12,615 bases of DNA from Planctomycetota bacterium (GCA_024274855.1 JAJSAJ010000151.1:1-12615), one strand, 5' to 3'; shown: positions 1 to 7,226, counted from the stretch's first letter. Numbers and translations are program-made. Notes: generated by a model from the sequence alone, not told the origin.

Positions 1-845
1 GGGGAACAGGACAATTGTCAGGACCGATGATGGTCACAATTGCCAAGGCGTTGAACGTGCCATCACCTCCGACGCGCGAAGATGTCGTTCGGTACTGGCT
101 GGGTCGACCATTGGACTTCCGGCCAGGCGAAAGCTTCGAATACGGAAATCTCAACTATTGCATGTTGGGACGAATCATCGAACAGATAACGAGCCAGACC
201 TACGAAGCCTATGTGCGAGACAACGTCCTTACTCCACTCGGAATCACACGAATGAAGATCGGCAAATCGCAACTCGCCGACCGCGCCGATGGCGAAGTTC
301 GCTACTACACGCGTTATGGCGATACGATGCCGTCTGTCTTTCAAGCGCACCTTGGCAAGATGGTCCCGGTCCAATACGGAGCGTGGGACTTGGACGTCAT
401 GGACGGAAATGGAGGTTGGATCGCTTCGGCGATCGACTTGGTGAGCTTTGCCTCTGCGCTCGACGATGCGGCCGAAACGCGAATTTTATCACGAGAAAGC
501 GTGCGACAGATGTTTGCGCCTCCGCCATACCCGTTCGCACACGCCGACAACATGCAAACCAAAGAGTCGTGGTATGCCTGCGGGTGGGTTGTGTCCAGGT
601 TACCAGACGGCAAGCTGATTACGAAACACAATGGCCGATTCCCAGGTACATCAGCCTTTCTGATTCGCAGACCAGATGGCTTGTGCTGGGCCGTCCTCTG
701 CAATATCCGTTCGACCATCAACGCGGAGGAACCTGTGCGTTTGCTCGCCTCGTCCTTGTCCCACGCAATCGACAGCGTGCGAAAATGGCCAGTAGGAACG
801 CAACTTGGACAGCCTTTCACTTCTAGCTCTTTCTTGGGAGAATAG
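1..845 (+). CDS. Serine hydrolase, beta-lactamase class C / penicillin-binding-protein-like, 5'-truncated by window edge
   Basis: The reading frame is open from base 3, so the gene starts outside the window; the TTG at 15 and the ATGs at 27 and 30 are internal codons, not convincing starts. Counting from that TTG (276 codons), I see the Tyr-x-Asn element as Y43-G-N45, followed by a family-typical block in which a Leu-Gly-x-Ile-Ile helix is followed by PLGI. The third active-site box, which replaces KTG in these esterase-like members, is H205-N-G207, followed by a Pro-Gly and strand-rich segment. The catalytic SxxK would lie upstream and is not visible. Such proteins are beta-lactam-related hydrolases, often esterases or D-amino-acid peptidases, and are numerous in Planctomycetes. 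Substrate and cell location cannot be told from this part. The gene ends with TAG, 180 bases before the next CDS. Confidence 0.85.
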   Translation, partial: GTGQLSGPMMVTIAKALNVPSPPTREDVVRYWLGRPLDFRPGESFEYGNLNYCMLGRIIEQITSQTYEAYVRDNVLTPLGITRMKIGKSQLADRADGEVRYYTRYGDTMPSVFQAHLGKMVPVQYGAWDLDVMDGNGGWIASAIDLVSFASALDDAAETRILSRESVRQMFAPPPYPFAHADNMQTKESWYACGWVVSRLPDGKLITKHNGRFPGTSAFLIRRPDGLCWAVLCNIRSTINAEEPVRLLASSLSHAIDSVRKWPVGTQLGQPFTSSSFLGE

Positions 846-985
846 TCGGCATTCTGGGGCGACCAATGGTACGGATGCGACAGAACCGTAATCAAACGGA
901 AACACTCCCGCATTTGGCCTACCCCTGCTGGTCGCTCGCCAGGCGCTCCCGCACAGTACGGACTTGTCGCACACCGTGACGCTTA

Positions 986-991
986 GAGGAG
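986..991 (+). promoter_or_regulatory. Shine-Dalgarno-like GAGGAG before a leader mini-ORF
   Basis: GAGGAG lies ten bases before the ATG at 1002 but more than thirty before the ATG at 1025. The longer gene has no purine-rich site of its own. The motif therefore favours initiation at the mini-ORF, with coupling to the main gene. A small inverted repeat, CAGAC and GTCTG around a six-base loop (993-1008), sits between this site and the mini-ORF and includes the mini-ORF's ATG. Confidence 0.4.
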
Positions 992-1001
992 TCAGACGTA
1001 A

Positions 1002-1028
1002 ATGTCTGTTACAACTGACAACGCATGA
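1002..1028 (+). CDS. Eight-codon leader ORF (MSVTTDNA) overlapping the next start by ATGA
   Basis: ATG at 1002 opens eight codons ending at TGA 1026-1028. That stop overlaps the ATG at 1025 of the phosphatase-like gene in the classic ATGA arrangement of translational coupling. It is preceded by GAGGAG, whereas the downstream gene has no ribosome-binding site of its own. No repeated codon hints at attenuation by an amino acid. It may simply be chance, since Planctomycetes genes often lack Shine-Dalgarno sequences; only the geometry is directly visible. Confidence 0.3.
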   Translation: MSVTTDNA

Positions 1029-2398
1029 CTCAACCTCTCCTGATCATTAATATCGCTGGACTTGGCGTATCGACTGTTGGATCGGATACGCCCAATCGTC
1101 TGCGTCTGTCCGAGGCAGGTAGCGGCACAATTTCGCTGCAGCCACCGACACCCGCGCTGACAAGCGTATCCCAGGCAACATTTCTTACCGGTACTCCACC
1201 AGCCCAACATGGGATCGTCTCCAACGGGTGGTACTTTCGCGATCTGGCAACCATCCTGAATTGGCAGCGGACGGCCAACCTGATGGCACGCGAGACGATC
1301 TGGGAAGCAGCTCGTGCCGATAACCCGGACCTGTTGTGTGCCAACCTGTTCTGGCGCTACGCGACTCACGCATCGAGTGACGTGAATGTTGTCGAGCGCC
1401 CAACGTATTGGGCCGACGGTCGAAAATCGCCTGACATCTATACTGAACCGGGATCCATGAGAGACGAGCTGACTGAACGGTTCGGCCCGTTTCCGCTCTT
1501 CCGGTTTTGGGGGCCGGCGGCCGGCATCCAGTCAACACAGTGGATTGTGGATGCAACACGGTACCTGATCGAGCAAGGCCGTTTTGGTCTATTGCTGACC
1601 TACATCCCACATTTGGATTATGACCACCAACGTTTCGGACCCGATTCCAGTCAAGCCCAAAAGGCACTTCGTGACATGGACACGGAAGTAGGACGCTTGG
1701 TCGATGCCGCACAATCGCGTGAGATGCGAATTGCCGTTGTTTCCGACTACGCTTTCCAAAAGGTGTCACGCCCGATTTTTCTAAACCGAATGCTGCGTCA
1801 AGCGGGTATGCTATGCGTGCAACACGCGGAGAACGGTGAGCTTCTCGAGCCAGGTGCATCCACGGCCTTCGCCGTTTGTGATCAGCAGACGGCACATATC
1901 TATGTGAATGACCCATCTTCCGTTACCAAAGTCAAGAAACTGCTGGAAGATACTGATGGTGTTGATCGAGTCTTCGATCGACAACAGATGCGGGATCTGG
2001 AACTTGACCATTCACGCTCGGGCGAGCTTTTCGCGATCGCTGAGCCCGAATGCTGGTTCGCCTATCCCTATTGGCTGGATGAAGCCAATGCACCTGACTT
2101 TGCCCGCTGTGTGGCCATTCATGCAAAACCAGGCTGGGATCCCACGGAATTATTCTGGTCTCCTGGCATTTCGGGAAAGCTTCACTTGGCCAAACGCATG
2201 CTGCAGAAAGTGCTGGGACTTCGAGCGCCGTTCGATGTGATTAGCGGCCACATGTCGATCGTACGCGGATCTCACGGGCGAATTCCAACAAGCGATCTGC
2301 ATCGTCCCGTCTTGATTACAAGCTGGCCGATCGATCCACGCGGAATTGAGCGAATGCAAGATGCAAAGGCACTCGTTGTACAGGCTCTTCGCGACTGA
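1025..2398 (+). CDS. Alkaline-phosphatase-superfamily protein, nucleotide pyrophosphatase/phosphodiesterase-like, atypical metal site
   Basis: 457 residues, no signal peptide, presumably cytoplasmic. The N-terminus has the superfamily first strand and turn (LLIINIAGLG), followed by a TSVSQATFLTG stretch at 46-56 where the nucleophilic Ser/Thr of nucleotide pyrophosphatases would lie. D198-x-x-H201 in the HLDYDHQRFGP segment, D241 in VVSDY, and H417 in RGSHG look like metal ligands. The usual first Asp is Ala11 and the usual His after the D241-type Asp is Tyr242, so two of the expected six ligands are absent. From memory, planctomycete and other bacterial homologues annotated as alkaline phosphatase family share the blocks GNGWY, ADGRK and FWGPAA seen here. 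Some of them occur with ebo-type clusters, but no ebo partner is visible in this window. The reaction is unknown: a non-hydrolytic role or an unusual one-metal site are both possible. The start at 1025 is the first ATG and overlaps the leader ORF stop. Confidence 0.8.
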   Translation: MTQPLLIINIAGLGVSTVGSDTPNRLRLSEAGSGTISLQPPTPALTSVSQATFLTGTPPAQHGIVSNGWYFRDLATILNWQRTANLMARETIWEAARADNPDLLCANLFWRYATHASSDVNVVERPTYWADGRKSPDIYTEPGSMRDELTERFGPFPLFRFWGPAAGIQSTQWIVDATRYLIEQGRFGLLLTYIPHLDYDHQRFGPDSSQAQKALRDMDTEVGRLVDAAQSREMRIAVVSDYAFQKVSRPIFLNRMLRQAGMLCVQHAENGELLEPGASTAFAVCDQQTAHIYVNDPSSVTKVKKLLEDTDGVDRVFDRQQMRDLELDHSRSGELFAIAEPECWFAYPYWLDEANAPDFARCVAIHAKPGWDPTELFWSPGISGKLHLAKRMLQKVLGLRAPFDVISGHMSIVRGSHGRIPTSDLHRPVLITSWPIDPRGIERMQDAKALVVQALRD

Positions 2399-2456
2399 CA
2401 AAACGGGGAGCCGCATAATCCTCTTCGGCGCTGACCCCGTAGCCGTTCAGTGCGCT

Positions 2457-2534
2457 GGGGTCTGACGCAATTTTCGGCGGAGAAAGCGTTCATTTACGCA
2501 AACGCATTTTGTCGCCGAAAATGGGTCTGACCCC
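2457..2534. repeat. 78-bp palindromic REP/MITE-like element with GGGGTC...GACCCC ends
   Basis: The left end (2457-2479) and the reverse complement of the right end (2513-2534) match as an imperfect inverted repeat of about 22 bases: GGGGTC, one mismatch, GAC, then ATTTTCGGCG after a one-base gap and a second mismatch. Inside lies a smaller stem, GCGTT and AACGC around TTTACGCA-type loop sequence (2487-2505). Extra TGACCCC cores occur at 2432-2438 and 2576-2582. This form resembles REP-type palindromes mobilised by REP-associated tyrosine transposases (Y1 family), which often carry GGGGTC/GACCCC ends. No transposase is present here. It sits between two + strand genes and could also act as a transcript-end hairpin. 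Confidence 0.6.
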
Positions 2535-2676
2535 TTGGAAGCGAACCGGCGGCCTACATTCCGTGAATGGTTACCTGACCCCAAACCGCCGACCCTTGAC
2601 CCGTCAGCGCCAGCCAGTGATACTGAGTCTGGCTTTCCTAGCCGCCCCCGCCGTTCCCCTGAACAATCCAGCCAAC

Positions 2677-2682
2677 GGAGGA
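2677..2682 (+). promoter_or_regulatory. Ribosome binding site that fixes the sulfatase start
   Basis: GGAGGA stands six bases before the ATG at 2689. The reading frame is open further upstream, to about 2509 and through the end of the palindromic element. However, that stretch encodes a Pro- and Arg-rich peptide with no signal sequence at its end, so this site decides the start. Confidence 0.7.
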
Positions 2683-2688
2683 ATCGAC

Positions 2689-4284
2689 ATGCTTGCACCA
2701 AAGGCCCGCGTCTGTTCCCGGCCCCGCACACTAACCATCCTTTCGCAACGTGGAATGACGGCACTTGTTTTTGCCACATTCGCCGCCATTTTGCCGATAG
2801 GCACCGCCGACAGGGCATTTTCGGCCGACACTCGCTCCACACCTAATATCATCTACATCCTGGCCGATGATCTCGGTTATGCCGAGCTTGGGTGCTATGG
2901 GCAGAAAAAGATCAAGACGCCGAACATCGATCAACTGGCCGCCGAGGGCATTCGGTTTACACAGCACTACTGCGGCAACGCGGTCTGCGCACCATCACGA
3001 TGCGTACTGATGACCGGCAAACATCCCGGACATGCGTACATTCGCAGCAACCGTCGCGCCCGCCTGCCAGCCGAACTCAAAAAGAAATACGGCCTGGTTT
3101 TTTCCGGCCAGGAACCGATTCCCGATGCCGAGTTCACAATCGCTGAAATGCTTAAGCAGAAAGGCTATGCCACCGCGGCAATCGGCAAATGGGGACTCGG
3201 ACAGTTCGGCACGACCGGTGACCCAAACAGGCAGGGCTTCGATCTGTTTTTAGGATACAACTGCCAGGGCCATGCCCACAGCTACTATCCAGCTCATCTT
3301 TGGCACAACGACCAGAAGGTAATGCTCAACAACAACCCGCCGGTGCCCGGTCACGCCAAATTGCCGGCAGGTGCCAACCCGAACGACCCGGCTTCCTACG
3401 CGTCGTTCAAGGGCACGGACTATGCCCCGGACCGGATGCTTGACGTAGCTTTGCAATTCATCCGGGATAACAAAGACGGGCCGTTTTTTCTGTACGTCCC
3501 GTCGACCATACCGCACGTAGCGCTGCAGATCCCGGACGAAGCACTGAAGCCCTACCTTGGCAAATGGCACGAAACGCCGTTTGTGAACGATGTCGGCTAT
3601 GGCTACACCCAACATCTTACGCCAAGGGCCGCCTATGCGGCCATGATCAGCCGACTCGATAGCGACGTCGGCCGTATCATGGCGTTACTCAAGCAACTGG
3701 GACTGGACGAAAACACGCTGGTCATTTTCTCCTCGGACAACGGCACCACACATCTGGACAAGGAAGTGGATTACACCTTTTTCGATAGCGTCGGTCCGCT
3801 GCGCGGCCTGAAGGGTAGCCTCTATGAAGGAGGAATCCGAGTGCCCATGATCGCCCGCTGGCCCGGTCGGATCGAGCCGTCGTCGACAAGCGACCACATT
3901 TCGGCCTTCTGGGATGTGATGCCGACGTTAGCCGAGATAGCAGGCACCAACCCGCCGGCGGGGATCGATGGCATCAGCTTCGCACCCACACTGCTTGGCA
4001 AACCAGATCAACAGAAACCTCACGAGTATCTGTATTGGGAGTTTACCGGTTACGGTGGCCAACAGGCGGTTCGGATGGGCAAGTGGAAAGCTGTCCGACA
4101 AAACATTCTTCGCCGCAACAACTCCGACCCACTCAAAATCGAACTGTTTAACCTCGATGAAGATGTCGGCGAATCACATGATGTCGCAGCCAAATATCCG
4201 GAAATCGTGGCCCGAATGCAGAGTATCATGCAGACTGCACGTGTGCCCAGCAAGCTATTCCCCATGCCACCAATCGACAAATAG
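2689..4284 (+). CDS. Secreted type I sulfatase (arylsulfatase A family, S1)
   Basis: 531 residues from the ATG behind GGAGGA. A Sec-type signal is visible: basic start, hydrophobic segment at about 23-37, likely cleavage after AFSA (residue 46). The metal-binding D60-D61 lies in ILADDLGYAELG. The formylglycine signature C-x-P-S-R is C100-A-P-S-R104, so Cys100 is the residue to be oxidised. Further expected catalytic-site elements are K167 (GKWGLG), H276 (IPHVAL), D350-N351 (SSDNG) and K375 within the G-L-K-G...E-G-G-I-R-V-P block. The C-terminus (ELFNLDEDVGES...) is the usual small subdomain. It should hydrolyse sulfate esters of a polysaccharide or oligosaccharide in the periplasm or outside; the subfamily and exact linkage cannot be told. 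It opens a run of three exported proteins, with the next gene 79 bases downstream. Confidence 0.95.
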   Translation: MLAPKARVCSRPRTLTILSQRGMTALVFATFAAILPIGTADRAFSADTRSTPNIIYILADDLGYAELGCYGQKKIKTPNIDQLAAEGIRFTQHYCGNAVCAPSRCVLMTGKHPGHAYIRSNRRARLPAELKKKYGLVFSGQEPIPDAEFTIAEMLKQKGYATAAIGKWGLGQFGTTGDPNRQGFDLFLGYNCQGHAHSYYPAHLWHNDQKVMLNNNPPVPGHAKLPAGANPNDPASYASFKGTDYAPDRMLDVALQFIRDNKDGPFFLYVPSTIPHVALQIPDEALKPYLGKWHETPFVNDVGYGYTQHLTPRAAYAAMISRLDSDVGRIMALLKQLGLDENTLVIFSSDNGTTHLDKEVDYTFFDSVGPLRGLKGSLYEGGIRVPMIARWPGRIEPSSTSDHISAFWDVMPTLAEIAGTNPPAGIDGISFAPTLLGKPDQQKPHEYLYWEFTGYGGQQAVRMGKWKAVRQNILRRNNSDPLKIELFNLDEDVGESHDVAAKYPEIVARMQSIMQTARVPSKLFPMPPIDK

Positions 4285-4363
4285 CTGACCGGCACCACAT
4301 TACTCGGGCAAATTCATCACAAGCTGTCGCCACAACTTGAGACTGTTTACGAAAGAATGAAAC

Positions 4364-5398
4364 ATGGACCATCTACTGAAGTCTCTGGCCTTGTTGACTG
4401 CGTCCATCGGCGTAATCTGGCTTGTCGGTGGCAAAGTGTGCGGCGCAGAGAAGTCGACATTGCGAGCCGAATGGACCATGCCGCCCCGATGTGAGCCGTT
4501 TAGTGAAGTAAGGGTCCAGTACTTGAAAGAGGAGTTGCGTCAGACGGGTTACCGGCTTGTAATTTCGATTCATCCCGAGCAACGAGTCGGCTCGGATGGC
4601 CAGTACGCTCCACGCGACCTTTATGTCATCAATGCCGACGGAACAGGCCTGACACAACTGACTGATACGCCGGAGAAGGACGAACGCGTACCCCGCACGT
4701 CTCCCGATGGTACGATGTTCACTTATAACTACGGCGACTATCTGGTCGACGTCGGAACCTTGAAGACCAACAAGAAGCTGAAGGCAAAGGACTACTGGGG
4801 TGGTTACGTATGGACTCCGGACAGTAAACAGACGGTATACTGCGAAAAAAACCGTCTCGTCTACACGGACGTAGCAACCGGCAAGACGACAAAACCGGTC
4901 CGTGTCGAACGAACGGTGAGTCTGCTTGACATGTCGTTCGACCGCAAATGGCTTGTTTTCGAGATTCGCAACTTTCGAGGCTGTCGGTATTCCATCGACT
5001 TCATGCCGACCGGAGGCGGTGCAATACGCAAGCTGCCAAACCATCCCGCGGGTGGTGGCGAATGCCATCCGGCCTTTTCACCCGATGGAAAATGGATGTG
5101 TTGGAATTCGGGCGCGAGTCTCAGCGTACGTCGGTTCGATCCGACCTTACCGGACGGCACGGACGGCAAGATTGTCACCTTACCGAAAAAACTACTGGGC
5201 CAGGATCCGTGTGGTCGCTGGTCGCATTGTGGTCGGTACATCGCTTATGTTAAGATCCCACACAATGGCAGTTGGAAAGTACACAGCCCGATTTGCATTG
5301 TGCGACTGGCCGACAACAAGATGATCACGATCAGTCCACCCGGTTGGTTGGCGCATCACTGGGACTATGATTGGCTGCCGCCCGGCCCGAAGCATTGA
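4364..5398 (+). CDS. Exported TolB-like (PD40) beta-propeller protein
   Basis: 344 residues with an N-terminal hydrophobic segment (about 4-22). It is probably cleaved near CGA28-E, which makes it periplasmic or secreted; Cys26 is not in a good lipobox. PD40/WD40-like strands are seen at residues 84-116 (DLYVINADGTGLTQLT, then TSPDG), at 148-173 (W-T-P-D-S and YTDVATGK) and at 236-249 (AFSPDGKWMCW). The SPDG and DADG-type turns are the marks of the TolB propeller family. No catalytic residues are recognisable; the fold usually binds glycan or protein, and some members hydrolyse sugars. It follows the sulfatase by 79 bases and precedes the FGE-like gene by 145, so it is probably co-transcribed and linked to the same polymer-processing task. 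No strong Shine-Dalgarno precedes the ATG. Confidence 0.75.
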   Translation: MDHLLKSLALLTASIGVIWLVGGKVCGAEKSTLRAEWTMPPRCEPFSEVRVQYLKEELRQTGYRLVISIHPEQRVGSDGQYAPRDLYVINADGTGLTQLTDTPEKDERVPRTSPDGTMFTYNYGDYLVDVGTLKTNKKLKAKDYWGGYVWTPDSKQTVYCEKNRLVYTDVATGKTTKPVRVERTVSLLDMSFDRKWLVFEIRNFRGCRYSIDFMPTGGGAIRKLPNHPAGGGECHPAFSPDGKWMCWNSGASLSVRRFDPTLPDGTDGKIVTLPKKLLGQDPCGRWSHCGRYIAYVKIPHNGSWKVHSPICIVRLADNKMITISPPGWLAHHWDYDWLPPGPKH

Positions 5399-5543
5399 CG
5401 GAGCGCAAGGCCGACAAATGGGTTCAATCGATCACTCTTGATTGCCGGCCGAATCGGGCTGTATCCCATCGCCATCGAGTACGACTTCTTCTGATTCTCG
5501 CGTCCAAACCCGTGGGCAACGCACATACTAGAAGCACAAGACG

Positions 5544-6407
5544 ATGAGAGAACATCTTGCCAGATTTATTGCCATTGCACTCGGCAGTCTGTTTGCCTTT
5601 GCCCTTCTGCCATCCACAGGTTGCCGCAAGGGCGAGTCAACCGGCACCGACACCGGAACCAGTCACCCCGCGAAAGGTAGTGTCGAAATGGTCCTTGTCC
5701 CTGGTGGCTGGTTCCAAATGGGAAGCGACCAGGAGGAGGATGAAACCCCACATCGAGTCCATGTCAGCTCATTCCACATGGACAAGTACGAAGTAACTCA
5801 AGAAGACTACGAGCGCGTTGTTGGCAAGAACCCGTCCCGCTGGAAAGGAGCGAAGAAACCTGTGGACCAGATCCGATGGGTGGACGCTGTGCGATATTGC
5901 AATGCGCGATCACGTTCCGAAGGGTTCGATCCGGTATATGACGAATCGACATGGCAATGCGATTACAATGCGAACGGTTACAGATTACCTACCGAGGCGG
6001 AATGGGAATATGCCGCTCGAGCGGGCACAACGACTGCGTATTTCTTCGGTGACGACGATTCCAAACTGAAGCTGTATGCCTGGTTCAAAAAGACAAGCAC
6101 TCGAGGAACGCACCCCGTTGGCCGCAGACGATTGAATCCCTGGGGTTTATGTGACATGTATGGGAACGTTTGGGAATGGTGCGGTGACTATTACCAGGAA
6201 GATTACTACAAAAACAGTCCCGAGAAAAATCCACCCGGTCCAACGTCAGGCAAGAGCCGAGTGGTACGCGGAGGATGCTGGAACTCACGGCCCGACAACT
6301 GCCGCTCGTCGCATCGAAACTATGAAAATCCCGTCTTTACGGATACTTGTTTCGCCAAGGATGTCAATGGTTTCATCGGCATTCGCTGTGTGAGATCCGC
6401 GAGGTAA
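5544..6407 (+). CDS. SUMF1/FGE-sulfatase-domain lipoprotein, probably not a true formylglycine-generating enzyme
   Basis: 287 residues. The N-terminus has a basic start, a hydrophobic run (8-22) and LLPSTG-C27, a loose lipobox suggesting a membrane-anchored lipoprotein. From residue 48 the whole SUMF1/FGE-sulfatase fold is present: MVLVPGGWFQMGS, then DKYEVTQEDY (80-89), the RLPTEAEWEYAARAG signature (147-161), the GLCDMYGNVWEW signature (201-212) and RGGCWNSRPDNCRSSHR (242-258). Real FGE binds copper with two cysteines, seen as RGG-S-x-L-C-x-x-S-Y-C. Here the first position is Ser248 and only the second, Cys253, remains; Cys245 is extra but shifted. It thus looks like the large SUMF1-like paralogue group of unknown function in Planctomycetes. 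Being next to a sulfatase is suggestive but does not prove maturase activity. The stop is TAA. Confidence 0.88.
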   Translation: MREHLARFIAIALGSLFAFALLPSTGCRKGESTGTDTGTSHPAKGSVEMVLVPGGWFQMGSDQEEDETPHRVHVSSFHMDKYEVTQEDYERVVGKNPSRWKGAKKPVDQIRWVDAVRYCNARSRSEGFDPVYDESTWQCDYNANGYRLPTEAEWEYAARAGTTTAYFFGDDDSKLKLYAWFKKTSTRGTHPVGRRRLNPWGLCDMYGNVWEWCGDYYQEDYYKNSPEKNPPGPTSGKSRVVRGGCWNSRPDNCRSSHRNYENPVFTDTCFAKDVNGFIGIRCVRSAR

Positions 6408-6645
6408 TGCCTTCGTGCAGTTCGAGCAACGGGCACTGATCCTCGCGATTTTCGCAGCGTCTCTTGTTCGCGACTCCTCTTGTTTGCGACGAGTGTAAAC
6501 TCCACATCCATCCCGCCGTGCACGGTTGACGTTCTTGCCAATAGTGGCCAAGGTTATTCTCGGAACGAACCTTTGGCTCGGCTTCCGAAGCGTATTCCAG
6601 AGGCAAAAACGGCACACATTCTTTGCTCTTCTTCTAATCGACAAC
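6408..6645. other. Non-coding stretch after the FGE-like gene
   Basis: Short overlapping open frames occur on both strands here, but none shows a recognisable motif, a ribosome site or sensible composition. I see no terminator hairpin after the TAA at 6407. It probably belongs to the same decayed region as the sulfatase remnant that follows. Confidence 0.4.
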
Positions 6646-6873
6646 TTATCTCTTCTTGCCGGCCGGTTTTCGCCGACGCGCCGGCAGATCGTTATCCCGC
6701 ACCTCCTTCAGCTTGGCCGTCATCGGAGTCTGGCAGACCTTGTTTCCATAACAGGAGACTGCCGTTAGGGTCAGGTCGTCCTAGATGATGAATAGCACAT
6801 TGTGTTTTTGCTCGGCCTTCCGCAGCCCCGCAGCCCTGGGCCCCATTCCGCAGACTACGCAAACAGGCAGCAT
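6646..6873 (-). pseudogene. Sulfatase remnant: N-terminus with nonsense codon joined to a C-terminal tail
   Basis: Read from ATG 6873 on the minus strand, the frame gives a signal-like start, then KHNVLFII, a TAG stop, and DDLTLTAVSCYGNKVCQTP. This matches the start of type I sulfatases (NVLFIISDDL), whose two Asp bind the metal; the missing Ser is explained by a TCG-to-TAG change. After QTP, where family members continue with NID, the frame moves straight into MTAKLKEVRDNDLPARRR and a Lys/Arg-rich end, which resembles the C-terminal tail of sulfatases. The central several hundred residues, including the CxPSR site, are gone. Upstream in the same frame, an alanine-rich hydrophobic stretch up to TTG 6900 suggests the original signal peptide began earlier. 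No product can be active. Confidence 0.8.
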
Positions 6874-6979
6874 GAAAGCCGCTGCTGATACGCCGATCAA
6901 GACAATTGGTAATTGTGTAACTGTTTAGCCGTCAGCAGTTGGATTTGTATTTCGCTGCTGTTTTTTCGGCTGATCGACC

Positions 6980-7000
6980 CCAACGGCCTTGTGCCGTTGG
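6980..7000. repeat. Hairpin, 8-bp perfect stem with 5-base loop
   Basis: CCAACGGC and GCCGTTGG pair perfectly around CTTGT. It is the first of three hairpins within 126 bases. No T-run follows, so it is not a good terminator on its own. Confidence 0.6.
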
Positions 7001-7024
7001 TGAGCGAGTCTATTGAGCTAAGGC

Positions 7025-7039
7025 CGGCATGTCATGCCG
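7025..7039. repeat. Short hairpin, CGGCAT/ATGCCG around GTC
   Basis: Six paired bases with a three-base loop, between the two larger hairpins. By itself it could be chance; its value is as part of the cluster. Confidence 0.4.
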
Positions 7040-7048
7040 ACAGCCGCT

Positions 7049-7105
7049 CCCCCTTTCCGCTCCCTCCCCGCCGCCAAAGGCGGCGGGGAGGGAGCGGAAA
7101 GGGGG
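7049..7105. repeat. Perfect 27-bp GC-rich hairpin with AAA loop, possible + strand terminator
   Basis: Bases 7049-7075 are exactly complementary to 7079-7105, leaving only AAA as the loop. The arms are C/T-rich on the left and G/A-rich on the right, with runs of four and five G. Four T follow on the + strand (7106-7109), as in an intrinsic terminator, but the nearest + strand gene ends about 640 bases upstream. On the minus strand it lies about 120 bases past the natural icd stop, without a T-run. A dispersed repeat family or a cruciform/G-rich structural site is as likely as termination. Confidence 0.75.
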
Positions 7106-7226
7106 TTTTCATCACATGCTTTTTAGCTCGAGAGACTTATTCACCCATGGGGGTCCTTCGACCAACGCGCGTTCTCCATTTGGCCGAGCTGTTGCTTCCT
7201 TGACAAAGTTCCTGCGTCGCCACGAA

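Larger units (their letters stand above)
6874..7226. other. Gene-free stretch rich in inverted repeats
   Basis: No believable gene lies here. It holds a short palindrome ACAATT-GGT-AATTGT (6902-6916) just before the sulfatase remnant in its direction of reading, and three hairpins listed separately (6980-7000, 7025-7039, 7049-7105). The part nearest the icd end (7106-7226) shows no further structure. Confidence 0.5.

Noticed and set aside
10..19. Ten-base palindrome GACAATTGTC, also at 10098-10107
   Set aside because: Two copies are curious, but both lie inside coding or former coding sequence with no shared context; probably chance.
1185..1916. 243-codon open frame on the minus strand
   Set aside because: Lies wholly antisense to the phosphatase-like gene, is Arg/Ser/Pro-rich, and shows no motif or ribosome site.
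2509..2688. N-terminal extension of the sulfatase frame
   Set aside because: It starts inside the palindromic element, codes for a Pro/Arg-rich peptide without a signal, and a strong ribosome site plus signal peptide place the start at 2689.
5399..5543. Open stretch after the PD40 gene stop, ending with a peptide faintly like the end of a PA14-type strand (LYPIAIEYDFF)
   Set aside because: Only about 20 codons, no start and no wider match; not enough to call a remnant.
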